Positions 20,036 to 28,365 of a stretch of DNA of 36,831 nucleotides are shown one piece after another (the first letter of the stretch is position 1; the number at the start of each line of letters is the position of its first letter). A program made the position numbers and the translations under genes. The stretch is taken from positions 1-36,831 of the forward strand of contig JAPTWR010000044.1 of the NCBI GenBank assembly GCA_028065135.1. The letters run 5' to 3'. Under the pieces are notes generated by a model. It saw only the letters and a list, made by a program, of their open reading frames with translations, ran no database searches and had not been told where the DNA came from. The DNA comes from Acidithiobacillus sp. GTDB lineage: Bacteria > Pseudomonadota > Gammaproteobacteria > Acidithiobacillales > Acidithiobacillaceae.

Positions 20036-20719
20036 ATGGTAACGCTGAATACCGGTACGCCGTTTACCGCGCGCGTCGTCCTGCTCGATCTGGATGGCAC
20101 GCTGATAGACACCGCGCCGGACCTGGCCGGTGCGGCCAACCATGTGCTACAAAAACTCGGGCGTGCGCCCGCCGAAATGCCGGTCATTCGTGGCTTCATC
20201 GGTAACGGTGTCCGTGAACTGATGCGTCGCGCGCTGGCGATCCATAGCGATCCCAGCGAAGCGGAACTGGATGCGGCCATGGTCGATTTCAGCAAGTACT
20301 ACGGGGAGCATCTGCTGGATCATAGCGTGATCTACCCGGGCGTGCGCAGAACGCTGGAGACCTTGCAGGCTCAGGGTCGGGAACTGGTATGTATCACCAA
20401 CAAGACCGCGGCCTTCACCGTGCCGCTGCTCCAGCGACTGGACCTCTACGATTTTTTCGGACTGGTCCTGTCCGGCGACAGCCTGCCACGGAAAAAGCCC
20501 GACCCGTTACCCCTGACCCACACGGCTGAACACTTTCATCAGCCGGTGGAAAACTGCCTGCTGGTCGGCGATTCACGTAACGACACCGAGGCGGCGCGGG
20601 CGGCGGGCATGCCCATTGCCTGCGTGACCTACGGTTATAACGGCGACGAGTCCGTTCATTGCCTGGAGCCCGACGCGGTACTGGACAACATGAGCGAATT
20701 ATTGGATATTTTGGCGTAA
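20036..20719 (+). CDS. gph: Phosphoglycolate phosphatase (HAD family)
   Basis: Gph removes phosphate from 2-phosphoglycolate, the toxic product of RuBisCO oxygenation and of DNA repair. The 227-aa protein is a HAD hydrolase. Motif I is LLDLDGTLIDT with nucleophile D18 and D20, motif II is VCITNKT, and the lysine and motif III are KKPDPLPLTHTAEHF and LLVGDSRNDTEAARAAGM. A cap domain lies between motifs I and II. The gene is cbbZ in CBB nomenclature. It starts 3 bases after the rpe stop and is therefore probably translationally coupled. It is the last carbon gene before trpE. Confidence 0.94.
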   Translation: MVTLNTGTPFTARVVLLDLDGTLIDTAPDLAGAANHVLQKLGRAPAEMPVIRGFIGNGVRELMRRALAIHSDPSEAELDAAMVDFSKYYGEHLLDHSVIYPGVRRTLETLQAQGRELVCITNKTAAFTVPLLQRLDLYDFFGLVLSGDSLPRKKPDPLPLTHTAEHFHQPVENCLLVGDSRNDTEAARAAGMPIACVTYGYNGDESVHCLEPDAVLDNMSELLDILA

Positions 20720-20742
20720 CGTTGCGAGGGATCAGAGGTACC

Positions 20743-20787
20743 ATGCGGAAAACACTGCGGTGGGAGAGACGATGGCGTTGCTGCTGA
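20743..20787 (+). CDS. Candidate Trp-containing leader peptide before trpE
   Basis: A 14-codon ORF between gph and trpE reads MRKTLRWERRWRCC and has two Trp codons five positions apart. AGAGG sits 4 bases upstream of its ATG. A 6-bp stem, CACTGC with GCAGTG, would span the Trp codons, and an alternative CTGC/GCAG stem could compete with it. These are the ingredients of a ribosome-mediated control region, but no T-run terminator follows. The resemblance to a trp leader may therefore be chance. Confidence 0.25.
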   Translation: MRKTLRWERRWRCC

Positions 20788-20829
20788 AAGGCAGTGGCTT
20801 CCTTATCTATCGCTCTAACGAGGTGATCC

Positions 20830-22347
20830 GTGATTCCAAAAGCAACCTTTGAGGCTTTGGCGCGCCAAGGCTACAACCGTATACCCCTTTCCCGTGAGGT
20901 CATCGCCGACCTCGATACTCCCTTATCGGCCTATCTCAAGCTGGTCGACGGTCCCTATGCCTACCTGCTGGAATCTGTGCAGGGCGGCGAGAAATGGGGC
21001 CGTTATTCCATCATCGGTCTTCCGGCACAGCAGATATTGCGAGTCACCCAGGGGGTTGTCACTGTTCATGTGGACGGCGTCGAGACCGAGCGGGCTACCC
21101 CGGCGGACCCGTTGGAATGGATCAGCGCCTTCCGCAGACGCTTCCATGTAGCACCACTGGAAAATGCCGATGAGCGTTTCAGCGGCGGCTTGGTAGGCTA
21201 TTTTGGCTACGATATCGTCCGCAGCATCGAACCCCGCCTCGCCCGCAGCACGCCTTTGCCCGACCCGCTGGGGTTGCCGGAAATACAGTTGCTGGTGGCC
21301 GACGAACTGCTGATCTTCGATAACCTGCGCGGGACCCTCCGCCTGTTGGTGCATGCCGACCCCGCCCAACCCGAGGCCTGGGAGCGTGGCACCGCCCGCC
21401 TGCGGGCGCTACAACAGCGGTTGCGCGAGTCGGTACCGCCGTCCCCACCGCCAGTGAGCACCCGACACGTGCGCGAGGAAGATTTCACCGCCAGCTTCAG
21501 TCGTGAGGGCTATATGGCGGCAGTGCGCACCATCAAGGCATATATCGGCGCCGGGGACGTGATGCAAGTGGTGCCCTCCCAACGCCTGTCCACACCGCTG
21601 GCCGCGCACCCCCTGGATCTCTATCGCGCCCTGCGTGGCATCAACCCTTCCCCCTACATGTTTTATGTGGACTTGGGGGATACCCATCTGGTGGGCTCGT
21701 CGCCGGAGATACTGGTGCGCGTCGAAGAGGATCAGGTCACGGTGCGCCCTATTGCCGGCACCCGTCCGCGCGGCAAGAGCCGCGCCGAAGATGAGGCGCT
21801 GGAGCAGGAACTCCTCGCCGACCCCAAAGAGCGCGCCGAACACCTCATGCTCATCGACCTGGCGCGCAACGATGTGGGGCGTATCGCCGACACCGGTTCG
21901 GTGCAGCTAACCGATTCGTTTGGTATCGAACGCTACTCCCATGTCATGCACATTGTCTCCCAGGTCACGGGACGATTACGCCCGGAGTTGGACGCCATGG
22001 ATGCTTTACGAGCAACCTTCCCGGCAGGCACGGTGTCCGGTGCGCCCAAGATTCGCGCCATGGAAATCATCCGCGAGGTGGAGCCGGTAGCGCGCGGCGT
22101 CTATGCCGGAGCGGTGGGCTACTGGGGCTGGAATGGCAATATGGACACCTGCATCGCCATTCGCACCGCCGTCATCAAGGATGGCATGCTGCATATCCAG
22201 GCGGGCGGCGGCATTGTCGCCGACTCGGAGCCCGCGGCGGAGTGGGAAGAAACCATGAACAAACGCCGCGCCATGTTCCGCGCCGTAGCACTGGCCGAAA
22301 ACGGCCTCGACCCCGAAGGGAGGGCAGATCATGCTGCTCATGATTGA
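20830..22347 (+). CDS. trpE: Anthranilate synthase component I
   Basis: TrpE uses chorismate and ammonia delivered by TrpG to form anthranilate, the first committed step to tryptophan. The 505-aa product starts at GTG 20830 with GAGG six bases upstream. The allosteric Trp-site motif LLES is present ([18 protein letters not shown]), so feedback inhibition is likely. Catalytic-domain motifs include [34 protein letters not shown] and [18 protein letters not shown]. Its C-terminus overlaps trpG by 17 bases, which implies coupled synthesis of the two subunits. Its place behind gph links aromatic amino acid synthesis to the CO2-fixation cluster. Confidence 0.97.
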   Translation: MIPKATFEALARQGYNRIPLSREVIADLDTPLSAYLKLVDGPYAYLLESVQGGEKWGRYSIIGLPAQQILRVTQGVVTVHVDGVETERATPADPLEWISAFRRRFHVAPLENADERFSGGLVGYFGYDIVRSIEPRLARSTPLPDPLGLPEIQLLVADELLIFDNLRGTLRLLVHADPAQPEAWERGTARLRALQQRLRESVPPSPPPVSTRHVREEDFTASFSREGYMAAVRTIKAYIGAGDVMQVVPSQRLSTPLAAHPLDLYRALRGINPSPYMFYVDLGDTHLVGSSPEILVRVEEDQVTVRPIAGTRPRGKSRAEDEALEQELLADPKERAEHLMLIDLARNDVGRIADTGSVQLTDSFGIERYSHVMHIVSQVTGRLRPELDAMDALRATFPAGTVSGAPKIRAMEIIREVEPVARGVYAGAVGYWGWNGNMDTCIAIRTAVIKDGMLHIQAGGGIVADSEPAAEWEETMNKRRAMFRAVALAENGLDPEGRADHAAHD

Positions 22348-22903
22348 TAACTACGACAGCTTCACCTACAACCTGGTGCAATACTTCGGCGAACTGGGGG
22401 CGGAAGTGCGGGTCGAGCGCAATGATGCCATCGACGTGGCGGCTGTTGAACAACTAGCTCCCAGCCGCATCTGCATCTCCCCTGGACCCTGCACACCCAA
22501 CGAAGCAGGCATTTCGCTGGACGTCATCCATCATTTCGCCGGGAAAATCCCGCTGCTCGGCGTTTGTCTCGGGCATCAGGCCATCGGTCAGGCGTTCGGC
22601 GGCAAAGTCATCCGTGCCGACAAAGTGATGCATGGTAAGACCTCACCAATTTTCCATAACGGCAAAGGAGTCTTCCGCGACTTACCCGACCCCTTTGTCG
22701 CCACCCGTTATCACTCCCTGATCGTCGAGCGCGACTCACTGCCCGAGGCGCTGGAGGTGACGGCCTGGACCGCAGAAGGAGAAATCATGGGCTTGCGCCA
22801 CCGTACCCTGGATGTGGAGGGTGTACAGTTTCACCCAGAGTCCATTCTTAGCGAGCACGGCAAGACCTTGCTGCAACACTTTCTGCAAGGGGGCGCACGA
22901 TGA
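22331..22903 (+). CDS. trpG: Anthranilate synthase component II (glutamine amidotransferase)
   Basis: TrpG hydrolyses glutamine and channels ammonia to TrpE. In many bacteria the same subunit (PabA) also serves aminodeoxychorismate synthase. The 190-aa class I amidotransferase has the start [14 protein letters not shown], the oxyanion motif [11 protein letters not shown], the catalytic cysteine C79 in [15 protein letters not shown], and the His-Glu pair in VQFHPESI. The first ATG, overlapping trpE, is preferred since family members begin with MLL-ID-YDSFTYN. The stop overlaps trpD by 4 bases (ATGA). Confidence 0.97.
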   Translation: MLLMIDNYDSFTYNLVQYFGELGAEVRVERNDAIDVAAVEQLAPSRICISPGPCTPNEAGISLDVIHHFAGKIPLLGVCLGHQAIGQAFGGKVIRADKVMHGKTSPIFHNGKGVFRDLPDPFVATRYHSLIVERDSLPEALEVTAWTAEGEIMGLRHRTLDVEGVQFHPESILSEHGKTLLQHFLQGGAR

Positions 22904-23916
22904 TCGTCCGGGACATACTCGAACAAATCGTGGCGGGGCAGGACTTGTCGCGCAAAGAGGCGGAAACAGTCTTCGCCTCTATCATGGCCGGCGCATGGAC
23001 CCCCGCCCAGATCGGCGCTCTGCTCATGGGACTCCGCATGAAGGGGCAGCGGGTCGAGGAACTGGTGGGCGCCACCCAGGCCTTGCGCGCCTGTATGACG
23101 CGGGTGGAGGTCTCCACCGATCACCTGCTCGATACCTGCGGTACCGGAGGTGACGCACTGAGCACCTTCAACATATCGACGGTGTCTGCCGTGGTGGCGG
23201 CGGCCGGCGGGGCGCGGGTGGCCAAACACGGTAACCGTTCCATGGTCAGCCGCAGCGGCAGCGCTGACGTGCTGGAAGCCGCGGGTTTGCCCATGGACAT
23301 GAGCCCCGCAGAAGTCGCCGACAGTATCGAGCGCATCGGTATTGGTTTTCTATTCGCGCCGGCGCACCACGGTGCCATGCGTTACGCCGTTGGTCCGCGC
23401 AAGGAGCTCGCTATCCGTTCGCTGTTCAATCTCATGGGGCCACTGAGCAACCCGGCGGGGGCGCCGCACCAGGTACTCGGCGTTTATGCCGAGCGCTGGC
23501 TGATTCCCATGGCAGAAGCCGCCCGGGAACTGGGATCACGCCATGTGCTGGTGGTACATGGGCACGATGGCGTGGATGAGATCAGCCTGTCCGGGCCATC
23601 AGACATAGCCGAGTTAAAAGACGGGACGATCAGTCGCAGCCGGGTTCAGCCCGAGGACTTCGGGTTGTCACGAGCACCGCTGGCGACCCTGCAAATCGAC
23701 AGCGTGGCGGCGGCACTGGCGGCGGCGGAAGAGGTATTGCAGGATCGCCCCGGACCGCGTCGCGACGTCGTTCTGCTCAATGCCGGGGCCGCCCTCTATG
23801 CGGCAGACGTGGTCCCGGATATGGCGGTGGGCGTGGTGGTCGCCCGGGCTGTGCTCAAATCCGGCGCCGCCTGGGATAAGTGGCAGGCATTGCTGGGCAG
23901 GACTTCACAGGGATAA
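22900..23916 (+). CDS. trpD: Anthranilate phosphoribosyltransferase
   Basis: TrpD transfers phosphoribosyl from PRPP to anthranilate, the second step of the tryptophan branch. The 338-aa protein contains the PRPP-binding loop [17 protein letters not shown] near residue 78 and [19 protein letters not shown] near 107. The anthranilate-site [21 protein letters not shown] lies near 166. The start is the ATGA overlap with trpG and the length is normal. It is a stand-alone enzyme, not fused to TrpG as in enterics. The gene is followed 3 bp later by trpC. Confidence 0.97.
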   Translation: MIVRDILEQIVAGQDLSRKEAETVFASIMAGAWTPAQIGALLMGLRMKGQRVEELVGATQALRACMTRVEVSTDHLLDTCGTGGDALSTFNISTVSAVVAAAGGARVAKHGNRSMVSRSGSADVLEAAGLPMDMSPAEVADSIERIGIGFLFAPAHHGAMRYAVGPRKELAIRSLFNLMGPLSNPAGAPHQVLGVYAERWLIPMAEAARELGSRHVLVVHGHDGVDEISLSGPSDIAELKDGTISRSRVQPEDFGLSRAPLATLQIDSVAAALAAAEEVLQDRPGPRRDVVLLNAGAALYAADVVPDMAVGVVVARAVLKSGAAWDKWQALLGRTSQG

Positions 23917-23919
23917 GAC

Positions 23920-24711
23920 ATGACCGACATACTTCAGGAAATCATTGCCCATAAGCGGGAGGAACTGGTGGAGCGCCAAACCCGCCTGGGCCTTGCGGAG
24001 TTGCAGGCGGCAGTGGCCCTGACGGCACCGCCGCGCAACTTCGTCGGCGCCATTCGGGCCAGAATGGCCCAGGGACAGCCCGCGGTGATCGCCGAAATCA
24101 AAAAGGCATCGCCCTCGGCGGGGGTAATCCGCGAAGACTTCAACCCGGTGACCATTGCCCAAGACTACGCCGCCCATGGTGCAGCCTGCCTGTCGGTGCT
24201 GACCGATGAACACTATTTTCAGGGCGCCGACCTCTATCTCGCCGCCGCCCGTGAGGCCTGCCCACTGCCCGTGCTGCGCAAGGATTTCTGCATCGATCCC
24301 TATCAGGTCTGGGAGGCACGGGCCATTGGGGCCGACGCCATCCTGCTCATCGTTGCGGCCCTGAGCGATGCGGAGCTGCAGAGTCTGGAGACAACGGCGC
24401 AGAGCCTGGGCCTGGCGGTGCTGGTGGAGGTGCATGATGCAGCCGAGTTACAGCGCGCGTTAAAATTGCGTACCCCACTGATCGGTATCAATAACCGGGA
24501 CCTGCGGCGTTTTGTCACCGAGATTGAAACCACGCTGAAACTGCTCCCGGAGATTCCCCGAGAGCGGATCGTCGTCACCGAAAGCGGCATCCGCAGCCGG
24601 GAGGAGGTAGCCACCCTGCGCGCGGCGGGAGTCGGTGCCTTTCTCGTTGGCGAGGCATTTATGCGCACTGCCCAGCCGGGAGACGCCCTGCAACACCTGT
24701 TTTTTGACTAA
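23920..24711 (+). CDS. trpC: Indole-3-glycerol phosphate synthase
   Basis: TrpC closes the indole ring of carboxyphenylaminodeoxyribulose phosphate to give indole-3-glycerol phosphate. The 263-aa TIM barrel starts with [17 protein letters not shown]. It carries the catalytic lysine region [15 protein letters not shown] near residue 58, then [20 protein letters not shown] near 118. [10 protein letters not shown] and VTESGI are also present. It is monofunctional, not fused to TrpF. It ends the trpEGDC run; trpF, trpB and trpA are not in the window. No convincing terminator was seen in the 70 bp after its stop. Confidence 0.97.
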   Translation: MTDILQEIIAHKREELVERQTRLGLAELQAAVALTAPPRNFVGAIRARMAQGQPAVIAEIKKASPSAGVIREDFNPVTIAQDYAAHGAACLSVLTDEHYFQGADLYLAAAREACPLPVLRKDFCIDPYQVWEARAIGADAILLIVAALSDAELQSLETTAQSLGLAVLVEVHDAAELQRALKLRTPLIGINNRDLRRFVTEIETTLKLLPEIPRERIVVTESGIRSREEVATLRAAGVGAFLVGEAFMRTAQPGDALQHLFFD

Positions 24712-24781
24712 ACGCAGTTTACACGGCTAGTTGATTGTCATTAAATGGGAATCGGTGGTGTCCGGGAATAGGGAGCGAAGA

Positions 24782-25207
24782 GTGGAAGCACGCGTACAAT
24801 GGATGGGTCCTGGGCAGATGAGCTTCGTTGCCGACGCCGACAGTGGCCATGCCTTGGTCATGGATGGCGCCGCCGAGATCGGCGGACGTAATCTCGGCCC
24901 GCGCCCCATGGAGCTCCTGCTGATGGGTCTGGGCGGATGCTCCAGTATCGATGTGGTGATGATCCTTCAGAAGTCCCGGCAGGATATCCGCAGCTGTGTG
25001 GTGGAGTTGGCGGCCCAGCGGGCGGAGCAGGACCCGAAGGTGTTCACCGGGATTCATCTGCATTTTGTGGTATCCGGCAAGGCGCTTGATCCCAAGCGGG
25101 TAAGCCACGCCATCGGCCTATCCGCAGAAAAATATTGCTCGGCCAGCATCATGTTGGGCAAAACTGCGGCGATCACCCACGACTATGAGATTCGAGAAGA
25201 ATGCTGA
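24782..25207 (+). CDS. OsmC family protein, YhfA-like
   Basis: OsmC-fold proteins are small cysteine peroxidases or related redox proteins. This one resembles the YhfA branch, whose function is not settled. GTG 24782 gives 141 aa beginning MEARVQWMGPGQMSF, and GGGAG lies six to seven bases upstream. The longer ATG start at 24731 adds a poorly conserved leader and is less likely. The first family cysteine is in LMGLGGCSSIDVV and the second in SAEKYCSASIMLGK, the usual redox pair. The DYEI ending is typical. The Rrf2 regulator begins 11 bp after its stop, suggesting shared transcription and a role in redox homeostasis. Confidence 0.85.
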   Translation: MEARVQWMGPGQMSFVADADSGHALVMDGAAEIGGRNLGPRPMELLLMGLGGCSSIDVVMILQKSRQDIRSCVVELAAQRAEQDPKVFTGIHLHFVVSGKALDPKRVSHAIGLSAEKYCSASIMLGKTAAITHDYEIREEC

Positions 25208-25217
25208 GGATGCCTCC

Positions 25218-25706
25218 ATGCTACTGAGTAAAACCAGCGAATACGCCTTACAGGCCCTGATCTACCTCGCGGCACAGCCATCCGGGCAGCCGGTGCTGAG
25301 TCGGGACATATCCGATTACCTACACGTCCCGGCCCAGTATCTGGCGAAGATCCTGCAGGATCTGGCCAAGCGCGGGGTGCTCGATTCCTTCAAGGGCCGC
25401 GGCGGCGGCTTTGTCCTGCGCCCCGGAGCAGGACAGATGAACATCCTCGACATCATCGAGATCGTGGAAGGGCAGGCGTTTGGTCAGGGCTGCGTACTCG
25501 GCCTCAAGGCGTGCGCGGATGAAACCGCCTGCCCCGTGCATACCCAGTGGAAGCCGCTCAAGGCCGAGGTGATCGACCTGCTCGGCAGACAGACCATCGC
25601 CAGCATGGCGGAGGCCGTAATGGCCGGTCGTTACCGCATCCACTTGGCGGGTGGGGACCACTTGCATATCCGCCCGGCGCCGACATCCGGCAGTGATTTT
25701 TCCTGA
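25218..25706 (+). CDS. Rrf2 family transcriptional regulator with three cluster-type cysteines
   Basis: Rrf2 proteins are winged-helix dimers that often sense Fe-S status, nitric oxide or cysteine. From ATG 25218 the product is 162 aa with the family start LLSKTSEYALQALIYLAAQP. Its DNA-recognition region is VPAQYLAKILQDLAKRGVL and its wing is KGRGGGFVLRPGA. Cysteines C92, C99 and C105 are spaced C-X6-C-X5-C, close to the IscR/NsrR arrangement, so an Fe-S cluster is plausible. It is not embedded in an isc operon. It sits after the OsmC gene and is convergent with coq7, only 4 bp apart end to end. Its target is unknown. Confidence 0.9.
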   Translation: MLLSKTSEYALQALIYLAAQPSGQPVLSRDISDYLHVPAQYLAKILQDLAKRGVLDSFKGRGGGFVLRPGAGQMNILDIIEIVEGQAFGQGCVLGLKACADETACPVHTQWKPLKAEVIDLLGRQTIASMAEAVMAGRYRIHLAGGDHLHIRPAPTSGSDFS

Positions 25707-25710
25707 GCCG

Positions 25711-26337
25711 TCAGACCCACAGCGCCCCCCGCGTCAGAACCTTGGAAAAAACCCCCATCGCCAGGAGGATGGGCATGGGGAGTTTTTCCGCGCCCAGTTC
25801 TTCCGCTTTTGCGGCATGCCCGACTTCGTCATCGCGCATCTGCGCCACGATGGCGCGACTGCGGTCATCGTCGGCAGGGAGTTCATCCAGATGGCTGTTG
25901 AGATGTTCTTCCACCTGATTTTCTACCGTAACGACCAGGCCAAGATTGCTGGCGCGGCCACGCCGGGCGGCGAGAAAACCCATGCTCCAGCCCGCGCCGT
26001 ACCAGAGCGGAGCGAGCAGACTCGGGCGGCTGTCCAGCTCCCGCAGACGGGCTTCACACCAGCGCAGATGGTCTTCTTCCTCGGTGCGCGCGCGCTGTAG
26101 TTGCTCCCGTAATTCAGGGTCATCGGTGCCGGTTGCCTGGCCGGTATAGAGTGCCTGCGCCATGATCTCACCCGCATGGTTGACCCGCATCATGCGCCCG
26201 GCCCGCTGTCGCTCCCAGGGGCGCAGGAGGGTATCGGGAATATCCCTGGCCGGATAGGGTCGATCACTGCCCACCTGCTGTCCGGTCAGGGTACGCAAGG
26301 CGTTATCGATATTGGCAATGACTTGATCGCTGAACAT
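25711..26337 (-). CDS. coq7: Demethoxyubiquinone hydroxylase (Coq7)
   Basis: Coq7 is a carboxylate-bridged diiron monooxygenase that hydroxylates demethoxyubiquinone at C6 in aerobic ubiquinone synthesis. The 208-aa protein shows the four-helix-bundle ligands in NHAGEI, EEEDHLRWCE, ENQVEEHL and DDEVGHAAKAEE, in the expected order. GGAGGTG lies just upstream of ATG on the minus strand. It replaces the FAD enzyme UbiF in organisms that carry it. Its promoter region is shared with the divergent ferredoxin gene. The C-terminal hydrophobic helix probably lies along the inner membrane. Confidence 0.96.
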   Translation of the reverse strand: MFSDQVIANIDNALRTLTGQQVGSDRPYPARDIPDTLLRPWERQRAGRMMRVNHAGEIMAQALYTGQATGTDDPELREQLQRARTEEEDHLRWCEARLRELDSRPSLLAPLWYGAGWSMGFLAARRGRASNLGLVVTVENQVEEHLNSHLDELPADDDRSRAIVAQMRDDEVGHAAKAEELGAEKLPMPILLAMGVFSKVLTRGALWV

Positions 26338-26352
26338 GACACCTCCGCACGC

Positions 26353-26380
26353 TGTCAGTAAGGGTTAATTAGGGTATGAT
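26353..26380 (+). promoter_or_regulatory. Sigma70-type promoter for the ferredoxin operon
   Basis: TGTCAG (26353-26358) and TATGAT (26375-26380) are separated by 16 bases in the 72-bp divergent region between coq7 and the ferredoxin gene. Initiation would fall near 26387. That argues for ATG 26410 rather than ATG 26389 as the ferredoxin start. Confidence 0.5.
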
Positions 26381-26409
26381 GTCCTTCTATGGATAGAGGG
26401 TCAACGCTT

Positions 26410-26727
26410 ATGGAAGGTGCTTTTTATCAACGGCATCTGTTCGTTTGCCTGAATCAGCGCGAGAACGGCGAGCGTGCCTGCAATAACAGCGGCATTGCCG
26501 AAGAGGTGTTTCATGTGGCTAAGCAGCACGCCAAAGCGCTCGGCATTCACGGTGAAAAACAGGTACGCGTCAACCGCTGCGGCTGTCTGGGGCGCTGTGA
26601 TGAGGGCCCGGTTGCCGTAGTCTACCCAGATGCCGTCTGGTACACCTACGTGGATGCCGACGATATTCGCGAGATCGTCGAGTCTCACCTGCGCGACGGC
26701 ATACCCGTCGAACGGTTGCGGATCTGA
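26410..26727 (+). CDS. Thioredoxin-like [2Fe-2S] ferredoxin
   Basis: This is a small electron carrier or structural Fe-S protein of the thioredoxin-like (Shethna-type) ferredoxin family. From ATG 26410 it is 105 aa, with AGAGGG about ten bases upstream. Cluster cysteines are C13 and C24 (C-X10-C) and C59 and C63 (C-X3-C in CLGRC), with an extra C57. The start YQRHLFVCLNQR and the region RVNRCGCLGRCDEGPVAVVYP are diagnostic. The redox partner is unknown. The stop shares one base with the next ATG, so it is coupled to the hydrolase gene and perhaps to the exporter beyond. Confidence 0.9.
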   Translation: MEGAFYQRHLFVCLNQRENGERACNNSGIAEEVFHVAKQHAKALGIHGEKQVRVNRCGCLGRCDEGPVAVVYPDAVWYTYVDADDIREIVESHLRDGIPVERLRI

Positions 26728-27455
26728 TGCTACCTATCGACCGGAGTCACCTCTATGATGGCGGCGAACTGGCCAGCCTGGAATGTGTAGGCCAGCGGGT
26801 CATCATTCCGGGTCCGGCGGGTCCGCTGGAAGGCATTACCGATTGCCCCGACAAAGAGACGCGCGGCGCGGTGGCGGTCATTCTCCATCCGCACCCCCTT
26901 TATGGCGGTACACTCCACAACAAGGTAGTGCATTATCTGAGCAGGACCTGCAATCAATTGGGTATCCCCTCGCTACGTTTCAATTTTCGCGGAGTCGGCG
27001 AGAGCGGCGGCGTCTATGATGATGGTCGTGGTGAAACCGAGGATTGCCTGGCGGTGCTCGACTGGGTGCAGGAGCGCCGTCCCGGTTTCGATATCTGGCT
27101 GGCCGGATTTTCCTTCGGAGCCTATGTGGCCTACCGCAGCGTACGTCGCCATCCGCGCATCCGCCGTCTGCTGACCGTCGCCCCGCCCGTCAATCTCTTT
27201 GATTTCACTGTGCTGCCGGCACCTTCCTGCCCGTGGACCCTGATTCAGGGCGAACTGGACGAACTGGTGCCCGCCACGAGCGTAGAAAACTGGGTTGATA
27301 CACTGCCCGTCCAACCCAGGCAAATTTTGCTTCCCGCGGACCACTTCTTTCATGGTCAGCTCAATGCGCTGCAAGCGGCACTGTTGGCGTCCCTCAGTGA
27401 AGAAGCAAGCGAGATGGGAGTCACCAGCCCCTGTCGTGAAGCCAGCTTTTCTTGA
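26727..27455 (+). CDS. Alpha/beta hydrolase
   Basis: This 242-aa protein has the alpha/beta-hydrolase fold. The oxyanion strand motif is HPHPLYGGTLHNKVV, followed by RFNFRGVGESGG. The nucleophile elbow is GFSFGAYVA, the acid lies near GELDELVP and the histidine in ADHFFHG. This pattern is common in a widespread group of small cytoplasmic esterases or peptidases related to YfhR and dienelactone hydrolase; the substrate is unknown. Its start overlaps the ferredoxin stop by one base. Its end overlaps the ABC ATPase by 20 bases, so the four genes from 26410 to 29141 appear to form a single coupled operon. Confidence 0.88.
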   Translation: MLPIDRSHLYDGGELASLECVGQRVIIPGPAGPLEGITDCPDKETRGAVAVILHPHPLYGGTLHNKVVHYLSRTCNQLGIPSLRFNFRGVGESGGVYDDGRGETEDCLAVLDWVQERRPGFDIWLAGFSFGAYVAYRSVRRHPRIRRLLTVAPPVNLFDFTVLPAPSCPWTLIQGELDELVPATSVENWVDTLPVQPRQILLPADHFFHGQLNALQAALLASLSEEASEMGVTSPCREASFS

Positions 27456-28365
27456 ACTACGGGCGCTGCATAAGCGCTATGGCGGGCGCGAGGTGCTGCG
27501 CGGGGTAGACCTCGCCGTCGCTGCCGGAGAATGCTTCGCCTTGGTCGGCCCCAACGGGGCGGGTAAAAGCACTACGGTACGGGCGATCCAGGGGCTGACG
27601 CCCACCGATGGCGGAGAGGTTCGCATCGATGGCCGGACGCTCGCGGAAATGGGGCGCACGGCGCGGACAGGCATGGGGGTGGTGCCCCAGACCGATAACC
27701 TGGACCCCGATTTTACCGTACAGGAAAACCTCTGGACCTACGGCCGCTACTTCGGCCTGCCGAAGGCGCTGATCCGCCAGCGTAGCGTCGAGTTACTGGA
27801 GTTCATGGCCCTCAGCGGCTACGCCGCGCAACCGATCCACTCGTTGTCCGGCGGCATGCAACGCCGCCTGACTATCGCCCGCGCCCTGATCAACGCCCCC
27901 AAGTTGTTGCTGCTGGACGAGCCCACCACCGGACTCGACCCTCAGGCCCGCCATCTCATCTGGCAGCGTCTGCGCGAATTGCGGCGACAGGGCACCACCC
28001 TGCTCCTGACCACGCATTATATGGATGAAGCGGAACGTCTGGCGGATCGGGTCGGGATCATCGACCATGGCCGGATTCTGGCGGAAGACAGTCCACGCGG
28101 CCTGATCGCCACCCATATCCCCGGGGGCGTCGTCGAATTGCGCCGGGTGGACGGTGAGCCGCCGGACCCGCAGGATCTGCATCGCCAGTGGGTGAGCCTC
28201 AGTGAGCGCGTGGGCGACACCCTGATCTGCTACGGGTCGGATCTGAGCCCGCTGCTGGCGCACTTCGGCGATGATCCGGCCTATCGCTGGATACAGCGTC
28301 CCGCCAGTCTGGAGGATGTGTTCCTGCGCCTGACGGGACGCGATCTGCGGGAGGAAACCGAATAA
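27436..28365 (+). CDS. ABC-2 type exporter ATP-binding protein (NodI/DrrA-like)
   Basis: This nucleotide-binding subunit powers the permease encoded next. Walker A is GPNGAGKST near residue 36, the Q-loop is VVPQTDNLDPDFT, the signature is LSGGMQRRL and Walker B is LLLDEPTTGLDP. The H-loop lies in LLTTHYMDEAERL. The C-terminal extension after residue 230 is typical of ABC-2 exporters for polysaccharide, lipid or drug. I chose GTG 27436 because it gives a 309-aa protein beginning directly before the first strand (KPAFLELRALHKRYGG). Longer readings run far into the hydrolase gene. The ribosome site is weak, consistent with coupling to the upstream gene. Confidence 0.92.
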   Translation: MKPAFLELRALHKRYGGREVLRGVDLAVAAGECFALVGPNGAGKSTTVRAIQGLTPTDGGEVRIDGRTLAEMGRTARTGMGVVPQTDNLDPDFTVQENLWTYGRYFGLPKALIRQRSVELLEFMALSGYAAQPIHSLSGGMQRRLTIARALINAPKLLLLDEPTTGLDPQARHLIWQRLRELRRQGTTLLLTTHYMDEAERLADRVGIIDHGRILAEDSPRGLIATHIPGGVVELRRVDGEPPDPQDLHRQWVSLSERVGDTLICYGSDLSPLLAHFGDDPAYRWIQRPASLEDVFLRLTGRDLREETE

